Shown: positions 1 to 5,378 of the stretch, in pieces
Layout: each line of letters starts with the position of its first letter
How positions within the stretch are numbered: the stretch's first letter is position 1
NCBI GenBank assembly: GCA_964242895.1
Contig: CAXTBN010000075.1
Span: 1 to 10,796, forward strand
DNA from: JASLDZ01 sp964242895
GTDB taxonomy: Bacteria; Pseudomonadota; Alphaproteobacteria; Caulobacterales; Caulobacteraceae
Length of the DNA stretch: 10,796 nucleotides
Reading direction: 5' to 3'
Translations under genes and position numbers: made by a program
Notes under the pieces: generated by a model
The model's input: only the letters and a program-made list of their open reading frames with translations
Told to the model about the DNA's origin: nothing
The model's database searches: none

Positions 1-1424
1 GGGCCGGTCCGCCCCGCCCGCGCGGCGATGGCGGTGGTGCTCTGCCCGGGCGTCAGCGGCGCCAGCTCCACGCGACCGCCGCGGGCGCGCACGAACTCCG
101 CCCCGACCACCTCGTCCTCCCGGTAGTCCGCGCCCTTCACCAGCACGTCAGGTGCGACGCGGCGGATCAGCGCCTCCGGCGTGTCCTCGGCGAAGGGCAC
201 GACGAGGTCCACGCTGCGCAGCGCCTCCAGCACGCGACGGCGCGAGTCGAGGTCATTGATAGGACGGCCGTCGCCCTTGAGCCGGCGCACGGAGGCGTCG
301 TCGTTGAGCCCGACCACCAGCCGGTCGCAGCGGGCGCGCGCCCAGGCCAGGTAGCCGACGTGGCCTGCGTGCAGCAGGTCGAAGCAGCCGTTGGTGAAGC
401 CGATGGTGAGCCCGCGCCGCCGCCACTCGGCCAGCCGCAGCTCGGCCCCCGCCTCGCCCTCGTCGGCGCCCGGCGTGCGGGCGTGCAGCGCCTCGGCCAA
501 CTCGCCGGCGGTGACCTGCGCGGTCCCGAGCTTGGCGACCGCGATCCCGGCCGCGGCGTTGGCGAGGTCGGCCGCGTCCTCCAGCGCCTCCCCGGCGGCC
601 AGGGCGAGCGCCAGGGCGGCGACCACCGTGTCTCCGGCGCCGGAGACGTCGAACACCTCGCGCGCTTGCGTGGGGGCGTGCAGGGCCCGATCGGGCCGCA
701 CCACCGAGAGGCCGCGCTCGCTGCGTGTGGCCACCACCGAGGCGAAGCCGTGGCGCGCCATCAGCGCGCGGGCGGCCGCCTCGACCTCCGCGTCCGTGTC
801 GGCGGGCAGGCCCGACGCCTGGGCGAGCTCGCGGCGGTTCGGGGTGACGTGGTCGGCCCCGGCGTAACGGGCGAAGTCGGCGCCCTTGGGATCCACCAGC
901 ACGGGCACGCCCGCGGCGCGGGCGCACGCGATCAGCCGCTCAGCCGCTCCGCCCTCCAGCACGCCCTTCCCGTAGTCGGACAGCACCACCGCCTGCGCGC
1001 CGTCGAGCGCTCGCGCGAAAGCGGCGTCGAGCCGCTCGGCGGCCTCGGCGGCGAGGGGGCCCAGGCTCTCCGAGTCCAGGCGCAGCACCTGCTGGCGCTG
1101 GGCGATCAGGCGCGTCTTGACCGAGGTGTGACGCGCGGCGTCGCGCGTCAGCCCGTCGACGGGCAAGCCTGCGGCCTCCAAAAGGGCGCACAGCTCGCGC
1201 CCGTCCGGGTCGTCACCGACGGCGGCCACCAGGCGCGGCCGGCCGCCCAGGCTCGCCACGTTGGCGGCGACGTTGCCCGCCCCGCCCGGCATCTGCGCCG
1301 AGCGCCCGCGCCGCAGCACGGGCACCGGGGCCTCGGGCGAGATACGCTCGATGTCGCCGTAGACGAAGCGGTCGAGCATCACGTCGCCGACCACGACCAC
1401 CACCCGGCCGGCCAGCCGCGCCAA
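1..1424 (-). CDS. hldE: Bifunctional heptose-7-P kinase / heptose-1-P adenylyltransferase HldE (C-terminal edge cut)
   Basis: Cytoplasmic two-domain enzyme of ADP-heptose synthesis. The N-terminal PfkB-type kinase phosphorylates D-glycero-D-manno-heptose 7-phosphate at C1, and the C-terminal nucleotidyltransferase adds AMP to the beta-1-phosphate. The frame is open from the left edge to about 1466. Kinase landmarks, numbered from the chosen start: VGDVMLDRF near residues 12-20, PGGAGNVA 46-53, DYGKG 150-154, and the PfkB signature DVSGAGDT at about 259-266. Nucleotidyltransferase landmarks: GFTNGCFD at about 343-350, HAGH 352-355, RLKGDGRP 381-388, KGADY ending at 434, and GQSTT near 461. At least 474 residues are visible against 477 in E. 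coli, so only a few codons should be missing. I chose the TTG at 1424 because GGGGGAGG lies 4 bases upstream and it leaves an N-terminus of the usual length before MLDRF. A GTG at 1466 overlapping the hldD stop is the alternative. The ATG at 1379 would delete the first beta strand. It is the third gene of the gmhB-hldD-hldE operon. Confidence 0.93.
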   Translation of the reverse strand, partial: MARLAGRVVVVVGDVMLDRFVYGDIERISPEAPVPVLRRGRSAQMPGGAGNVAANVASLGGRPRLVAAVGDDPDGRELCALLEAAGLPVDGLTRDAARHTSVKTRLIAQRQQVLRLDSESLGPLAAEAAERLDAAFARALDGAQAVVLSDYGKGVLEGGAAERLIACARAAGVPVLVDPKGADFARYAGADHVTPNRRELAQASGLPADTDAEVEAAARALMARHGFASVVATRSERGLSVVRPDRALHAPTQAREVFDVSGAGDTVVAALALALAAGEALEDAADLANAAAGIAVAKLGTAQVTAGELAEALHARTPGADEGEAGAELRLAEWRRRGLTIGFTNGCFDLLHAGHVGYLAWARARCDRLVVGLNDDASVRRLKGDGRPINDLDSRRRVLEALRSVDLVVPFAEDTPEALIRRVAPDVLVKGADYREDEVVGAEFVRARGGRVELAPLTPGQSTTAIAARAGRTG

Positions 1425-1428
1425 GGCG

Positions 1429-1436
1429 CCTCCCCC
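1429..1436 (-). promoter_or_regulatory. Ribosome binding site for hldE TTG start
   Basis: GGGGGAGG on the minus strand, 4 bases before the TTG at 1424 and inside the 34-base gap after the hldD stop. The spacing is slightly short, but the match to the anti-Shine-Dalgarno sequence is strong. It favours the TTG over the overlapping GTG at 1466. Confidence 0.5.
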
Positions 1437-1458
1437 ACCCGCGCCTTTGCGGTCGCCC

Positions 1459-2436
1459 TCAGCCACGGGAGGCGCCCGCGAGGTGGTGCATGTAGGCGGT
1501 CACCCCGTCCTCCAGCCCGGTGAACGGCCGGTCGTAGCCAAGGGCGCACAGCCGGCCCATCTCGGCCTGCGTGAAATACTGGTACCGGTCGCGCAGGGCG
1601 TCGGGCATGTCGACGTAGGCGATGCGCGGCTCGCGGCCGGCGGCGGTGAAGGCGGCCCCGATCAGGTCGGCGAACGAGCGGGCCCGCCCCGTGCCCAGAT
1701 TGTAAATTCCCGCCAGCCGCGGCTGCTCCAGCATCCAGGCCACCACCTCGACGCAGTCGGCCACGTAGACGAAATCCCGCAGTTGCCCCCCGTCGGCGAC
1801 GCCCGGTCGGTGCGACTTGAACAGCCGCACCTCCCCGCCCTGGGCGATGGTCGCCGCGTTCTTGGCGACGACGCTCATCATGTCGCCCTTGTGACCCTCG
1901 CCGGGACCGTAGACGTTGAAGAACTTCAGCCCCGCCCAGCGTGGCGGGGCCGGACGGCCGCGAGCGACCTGCCGCACGGCCCACAGGTCGAAAGCGGCCT
2001 TGGACCAGCCGTACAGGTTCAGCGGCTCAAGGTGGGCGAGGGTCTCGGGCGAGTCGTCGTCGGTGAACCCGCCCGCGCCGTCGCCGTAGGTCGCCGCCGA
2101 GGACGCGTAGACGAAGCTGCGCCCGTGCTCGGCGCACCAGCGCCACAGGTGCTGGGACAGGCGCAGGTTGGTCGCGACCACCTCGTCGGCGTCCGTCGCC
2201 GTGGTCGAGGAGATGGCGCCCATGTGCACCACCGCCTCGACGGCCGCCCCGCTCGCGGCCAGGAAGCCGTCCAGCTCCTCCGGCCGCAGGATCAGCTCCA
2301 GGGGCGTGCGGGCCAGGTTGCGCCACTTCCCACCGTCGCCCAGCCGGTCGACCACGACCACGTCGCGGCCGTCCGCGGCCAAGCGCGCGGCGATGTTGGA
2401 GCCGATGAAACCGGCCCCTCCCGTGACGACGATCAA
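1459..2436 (-). CDS. hldD: ADP-L-glycero-D-manno-heptose 6-epimerase HldD
   Basis: Extended short-chain dehydrogenase/reductase that epimerises C6 of ADP-D-glycero-D-manno-heptose, using bound NADP, to give the heptose donor for LPS inner-core transferases. The protein has 325 residues (E. coli about 310) and is recognisable end to end. Landmarks are the Rossmann motif TGGAGFIGSN (5-14), YASSAATYG (110-118) with the substrate-side Ser/Thr, the catalytic YGWSK pair Y142/K146, FNVYGPGEGHKG (173-184) with the second lysine used by this family, RDFVYVADC (220-228), YNLGTGRARSF (245-255) and FTQAEM (288-293). The start is TTG, not ATG: this places Met-1 exactly where E. coli HldD begins (MIVVTGGAGF) and has GAGGAG six bases upstream. 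The gene starts 28 bases after gmhB ends and stops 34 bases before the preferred hldE start, consistent with one transcript. Nothing looks damaged. Confidence 0.96.
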   Translation of the reverse strand: MIVVTGGAGFIGSNIAARLAADGRDVVVVDRLGDGGKWRNLARTPLELILRPEELDGFLAASGAAVEAVVHMGAISSTTATDADEVVATNLRLSQHLWRWCAEHGRSFVYASSAATYGDGAGGFTDDDSPETLAHLEPLNLYGWSKAAFDLWAVRQVARGRPAPPRWAGLKFFNVYGPGEGHKGDMMSVVAKNAATIAQGGEVRLFKSHRPGVADGGQLRDFVYVADCVEVVAWMLEQPRLAGIYNLGTGRARSFADLIGAAFTAAGREPRIAYVDMPDALRDRYQYFTQAEMGRLCALGYDRPFTGLEDGVTAYMHHLAGASRG

Positions 2437-2442
2437 GCTCGG

Positions 2443-2448
2443 CTCCTC
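2443..2448 (-). promoter_or_regulatory. Ribosome binding site for hldD TTG start
   Basis: GAGGAG on the minus strand with a 6-base spacer to the TTG at 2436, in the 28-base gmhB-hldD gap. No ATG in this frame gives a correctly sized N-terminus, so this site decides the start. Confidence 0.7.
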
Positions 2449-2464
2449 GCGAGGTCGCCCCGTC

Positions 2465-3031
2465 TTAGCCGAGGCCGGCCGGCGAGGCGAAGCCCCGCTC
2501 GGCCAGGAGCACCGCCGCGAAGCGGTCGAGGTCGCCGCCCGGGAACAGCCGGCCCTCGACGCCCGCCGCCTCGGCCGCCGCGACGTCTCGCAGCTGGTCG
2601 CCGATGAGGAGGCTCGCGCGGCGGTCGGTGGGCCAGAACGCCATCAGGTCGTCCAGCATGCCGGGGTTGGGCTTGCGCCAGGGGTGGTCGGGGTGGCGCC
2701 AGCGGGGCTCGACGGCGTCCGGGTGGTGCGGGGCGTATCGCCAATCATCGATCCGCGCCCCGGCGCGCGCGAGCTCAGCGGTCATCCAGCGGTGGAGCGC
2801 CTCCACCTCGGCCGGCCCGTACAGCCCGCGCGCGACGCCCGACTGGTTGGTGACCACGAACACGCGGAAGCCCGCGGCGTTGAACCGCGCCACCGCCGCC
2901 ACCGCGCCCACGACCCAGCGGATCTGCTCCGGCCGGTGGACATAGCCGGCGTCCTCGTTCAGCACGCCGTCCCGGTCGAGGAACAGCGCCGGCCGCACCG
3001 CGAGCGTCTCGGGAGGCGTCATGGCGCCCAT
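2465..3031 (-). CDS. gmhB: D-glycero-beta-D-manno-heptose-1,7-bisphosphate 7-phosphatase GmhB
   Basis: HAD-superfamily phosphatase removing the C7 phosphate between the two HldE reactions. The protein has 188 residues, the usual length. HAD motif I is FLDRDGVLN, with nucleophile D19 and acid/base D21. Motif II is TNQSG (61-65). The conserved K120 sits in WRKPNPGM, and the metal-binding motif is GDQLRD (144-149). The loop that binds zinc in E. coli GmhB (a Cys-x-His ... Cys-x-Cys pattern just before RKP) is present at about 99-119, but every cysteine is replaced: it reads YAPHHP ... HPDHPWRKP. A structural zinc may therefore be absent or held by histidines. A TAG directly before the ATG at 3031 blocks any upstream start; a second ATG at 3022 is possible and neither has a strong ribosome binding site. 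It is the first gene of the heptose operon, divergent from the polysaccharide ATPase gene. A related histidinol-phosphate phosphatase is the alternative, but the neighbours argue for GmhB. Confidence 0.92.
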   Translation of the reverse strand: MGAMTPPETLAVRPALFLDRDGVLNEDAGYVHRPEQIRWVVGAVAAVARFNAAGFRVFVVTNQSGVARGLYGPAEVEALHRWMTAELARAGARIDDWRYAPHHPDAVEPRWRHPDHPWRKPNPGMLDDLMAFWPTDRRASLLIGDQLRDVAAAEAAGVEGRLFPGGDLDRFAAVLLAERGFASPAGLG

Positions 3032-3130
3032 CTAGCCGCCCGGCGCCCACGCCGCCCAGCCGCCGGTTGCGCGGAACCGCACCGCGCGCCTATCGCTACA
3101 ACAGGGCGGCGGTTTCGAGAGCAGGACACC
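3032..3130. promoter_or_regulatory. Divergent intergenic control region, gmhB / polysaccharide ATPase
   Basis: These 99 bases must hold the start signals of both the heptose operon (leftward) and the ABC ATPase-perosamine operon (rightward). On the plus strand GCTACAAC at 3095-3102 fits the -10 consensus I remember for the Caulobacter housekeeping sigma factor (GCTAnAWC). It would put a transcript start about 20 bases before the TTG at 3131. The nearest TTG-type -35 (TTGCGC, 3067-3072) is 22 bases away, too far, so the promoter is incomplete. A GCGCGG/CCGCGC dyad (3069-3074, 3082-3087) lies in between. I see no clear leftward promoter. Confidence 0.35.
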
Positions 3131-3847
3131 TTGGCGGACGGAGCCCATCAGCTCGGCGCGGACTCTGCGGTCGCGGTGGTCGCGCCACCCGAGCCGAAGA
3201 AGATCGAGCTGATCGACGTGGTGAAGAGCTATCCCACCCGGGTCGGAATGCGTCGTATCCTGGACGGCGTGAACCTGACCCTTAAGCAGGGCGAGTCGCT
3301 CGGCGTGATGGGCCGCAACGGGGCGGGCAAGTCGACGCTGACGCGCATCCTCTCCGGGCTGGAGCACGCCGACTCGGGCAAGGTGAACGTGGGCATGAGC
3401 GTGTCGTGGCCGCTCGGCTACTCGGGGGCCTTCCAGGCGTCGCTCACCGGCGCCGACAACACGCGGTTCGTAGCGCGCGTCTACGGCAAGAACATCGAGG
3501 AGATGCTCGACTACGTGCAGGGATTCGCCGACCTGGGCGTCTACTTTCGCATGCCGATCGGCACCTACTCGGCCGGCATGCGCGCGCGCCTCGCACTAGG
3601 GGTGTCGCTCGCGGTCAAGTTCGAATGCTACCTGATCGACGAGATCACCGGCGCGGGCGACCACCGCTTCGCAGAGCGCTCGCAGCGCGCCTTGCAGGAG
3701 CGCCGGGCCGAAGGCGCGCTGCTGATGATCAGCCACGACCCGCACACGCTCGCGTCCTACTGCGAGCGCGGCGCCCTGGTCAGCGGCGGCAAGATCAGCT
3801 TCTACGACACCATCCCCGAGCTGGTGGACGCCTATCACGCGCTCTGA
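3131..3847 (+). CDS. Polysaccharide export ABC transporter ATP-binding protein (KpsT/BexA/Wzt type)
   Basis: Cytoplasmic ATPase that would power export of an O-antigen or capsule chain through a two-subunit inner-membrane permease. It has 238 residues. Walker A is GRNGAGKST (61-69). The ABC signature is replaced by TYSAGM (145-150) followed by RARLALGVSLA, the form typical of KpsT, CtrD, BexA and Wzt. Walker B is CYLIDE (166-171) with the catalytic Glu, and the switch histidine is H202 in MISHD. There is no C-terminal carbohydrate-recognition extension as in long Wzt proteins. The start is TTG at 3131, with AGGA four bases upstream (3123-3126). The open frame continues far to the left, but that stretch is antisense to gmhB and has no family similarity. 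The GTG at 3176 lacks a binding site. The next gene, GDP-perosamine synthase, is 56 bases downstream on the same strand, suggesting the exported chain is perosamine O-antigen. No permease gene (Wzm/KpsM) is adjacent, which is unusual. Confidence 0.9.
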   Translation: MADGAHQLGADSAVAVVAPPEPKKIELIDVVKSYPTRVGMRRILDGVNLTLKQGESLGVMGRNGAGKSTLTRILSGLEHADSGKVNVGMSVSWPLGYSGAFQASLTGADNTRFVARVYGKNIEEMLDYVQGFADLGVYFRMPIGTYSAGMRARLALGVSLAVKFECYLIDEITGAGDHRFAERSQRALQERRAEGALLMISHDPHTLASYCERGALVSGGKISFYDTIPELVDAYHAL

Positions 3848-3903
3848 TCTCCCGGCGCATCCCACGCTGGACCGCGGCGCGCGGAGATGGTGAGAGGGCC
3901 GCC

Positions 3904-5028
3904 ATGACCACCAGCGCCCTTCCGCGCATCCCTGTCGCCTCGCCTGTGCTGGGCGACGCCGAGGCCCGCAACGTGGCCGAGTGCCTGGAGACCACCTGGA
4001 TCTCCTCGGTGGGCCGCTTCATCGGCGAGTTCGAGGCGCGCTTCGCCGACTTCTGCGGCGTGAAGCACTGCGTCGCCACCAACAACGGCACCACCGCCCT
4101 GCACCTCGCGCTGGCGGCGCTGGATATCGGGCCGGGCGACGAGGTGATCGTGCCCGACCTCACCTACATCGCCTCCGCCAACTGCGTGCGCTACTGCGGG
4201 GCCGAGCCCGTGTTCGCCGACTGCGACCCGCGCACCTTCAACCTCGACCCGACGGCGCTCGAAGCGTTGGTCACCCCGCGCACCAAGGCGGTGATCCCCG
4301 TGCACCTCTACGGCCAGCCGTGCGACATGGACCCGATCTCGGCCTTCGCCGAGCGCCACGGCCTGCACGTGGTGGAGGACGCGGCGGAGGCGCACGGCGC
4401 GCGCTACAAGGGGCGGATCACGGGCGGCCTGGGCCGCTGCGCCAGCTTCAGCTTCTTCGGCAACAAGATCATCACCACGGGCGAGGGCGGCGCGGTCACC
4501 ACCGACGACGACGCGCTCGCCGCGCGCCTGCGCCTGCTCCGCGGTCAGGGCATGGACCTGCAACGGCGCTACTGGTTCCCCGTGGTGGGCTTCAACTACC
4601 GCATGACCAACGTGGCCGCCGCCATCGGCGTGGGCCAGATGGACCGCATCGACGCCGCCCTCGCCTTCCGCCGCGAACTGGCCGGCTGGTACCAGGAGGC
4701 CCTGGCCTACGAACCGCGCGTCTTACGCCCCCACGTGGAGCCCTGGGCCGAGCCCAGTTGGTGGATGTACACGGTGATGCTCGCACCCGAGCTCGCCGGC
4801 CGCCGCGACGCGGTGATGGCCGCCATGGACGCGGCCGGCGTGGAGACGCGCCCGGTGTTCTACCCCATGCACGTGCTGCCGCCCTACGCGCGCGACGGCG
4901 GACCCTATCCGAACGCCACCGCCTGCGCTGCGACGGGCATCAACCTGCCTACGCACGAGAAGCTGACGCGCGACGACGTGGCGCGGGTGCGCCAAGTCTT
5001 GGGCGAGGCGCTCGACCGCCTCGCCTGA
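3904..5028 (+). CDS. per: GDP-perosamine synthase (DegT/DnrJ/EryC1/StrS aminotransferase)
   Basis: PLP-dependent aminotransferase converting GDP-4-keto-6-deoxymannose and glutamate to GDP-perosamine, precursor of the perosamine O-polysaccharide. The protein has 374 residues, the family's normal length. Near the N-terminus, TTWISSVGRFI (30-40) and NNGTTALHLAL (60-70) match my memory of the characterised C. crescentus enzyme almost word for word. They are followed by DLTYIASANCVRYCGA (85-100) and PVHLYGQPCDMDPI (132-145). Later landmarks are VEDAAEAHGA (157-166) with the PLP-ring Asp, SFFGNKIITTGEGG (183-196) with the Schiff-base lysine K188, RGQGMD (213-218), and RYWFPVVGFNYRMTN (222-236). Near the C-terminus come ETRPVFYPMH (314-323) and NLPTH (347-351). 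The ATG at 3904 is preceded by GAGAGG six bases upstream. It is co-directional with the ATPase gene 56 bases before it and converges on the S-layer gene. The dehydratase making its substrate (Gmd) and the N-acetyltransferase (PerB) are not in view. A related sugar aminotransferase is possible but less likely. Confidence 0.93.
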   Translation: MTTSALPRIPVASPVLGDAEARNVAECLETTWISSVGRFIGEFEARFADFCGVKHCVATNNGTTALHLALAALDIGPGDEVIVPDLTYIASANCVRYCGAEPVFADCDPRTFNLDPTALEALVTPRTKAVIPVHLYGQPCDMDPISAFAERHGLHVVEDAAEAHGARYKGRITGGLGRCASFSFFGNKIITTGEGGAVTTDDDALAARLRLLRGQGMDLQRRYWFPVVGFNYRMTNVAAAIGVGQMDRIDAALAFRRELAGWYQEALAYEPRVLRPHVEPWAEPSWWMYTVMLAPELAGRRDAVMAAMDAAGVETRPVFYPMHVLPPYARDGGPYPNATACAATGINLPTHEKLTRDDVARVRQVLGEALDRLA

Positions 5029-5284
5029 AAAGAGGCTCGGTGCGGTGGCGTGAGACCGACTCGCACCAAGGCCAGCCACGCCGATTGAAAGACCGGCTCC
5101 AGCATATCCGGCGTCCGAGACCGGAAAACGACTGTCTCTGGTCTTTGCGGCGGATTGCAGGGTGGCCAGCCGAAGCTGGACGAACCGGGACATCGCCACG
5201 GGTCGACGTCTGGAGAAATCTCCCGCCCCCGTGACTTTTCGCAGCCCGTTCTCCACACCCGCCGCCACGCCGACGCGCACGCAC

Positions 5285-5319
5285 GGAAACGGCGGGAGCC
5301 GTGAGGCGCCCGCCGTTCC
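5285..5319. other. Imperfect inverted repeat
   Basis: An 8-base GC-rich stem (ACGGCGGG with CCCGCCGT) around a 12-base loop, lengthened by GGAA/TTCC with one bulged base. It lies 21 bases from the S-layer terminator. It could be a second folded element at the 3' end of either convergent transcript. There is no T run on either side, so I do not call it a terminator. Confidence 0.4.
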
Positions 5320-5327
5320 GCAGTCTT

Positions 5328-5363
5328 GAGAGAGAAGATGGAGGCCGGGCGGACCCGGCCTCC
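5328..5363 (-). terminator. Rho-independent terminator of the S-layer gene
   Basis: A perfect 10-base-pair GC-rich stem (GGAGGCCGGG at 5340-5349, CCCGGCCTCC at 5354-5363) with a 4-base loop starts 15 bases after the S-layer stop codon. On the minus strand it is followed by the pyrimidine-rich ATCTTCTCTCTC (5339-5328). A strong terminator is expected behind a very highly expressed gene. On the plus strand the hairpin has no T tract. Confidence 0.8.
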
Positions 5364-5378
5364 TCAGTCCGCCTGAGC

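Larger units (their letters stand above)
5029..5378. other. Convergent intergenic region with no convincing gene
   Basis: This 350-base gap lies between the ends of the perosamine synthase and S-layer genes. I find no open frame with a credible start and family resemblance. It holds several inverted repeats: GGTGCG/CGCACC (5039-5044, 5062-5067); an imperfect ACGGCGGG/CCCGCCGT stem at 5289-5296 and 5309-5316, with flanking GGAA/TTCC extending it; and the perfect hairpin at 5340-5363. A short GAGACCG-like motif appears near 5051, 5089 and 5117. None of the plus-strand hairpins is followed by a T tract, so the end of the perosamine operon transcript is unclear. Confidence 0.6.

Noticed and set aside
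360..1523. Plus-strand open frame opposite hldE
   Set aside because: The minus strand carries an uninterrupted, motif-rich HldE; the plus-strand product is an Arg/Gly-rich shadow.
2168..3130. N-terminal extension of the ABC ATPase frame
   Set aside because: The stretch is antisense to hldD and gmhB and gives compositionally biased sequence; the family begins close to the TTG at 3131, which has a ribosome binding site.
3406..3903. Upstream extension of the perosamine synthase frame
   Set aside because: It overlaps the conserved ATPase gene in another frame, and family similarity starts at the ATG at 3904.
5039..5067. GGTGCG/CGCACC hairpin as terminator of the perosamine operon
   Set aside because: The loop is 17 bases and no T tract follows; the stem could be chance in GC-rich DNA.
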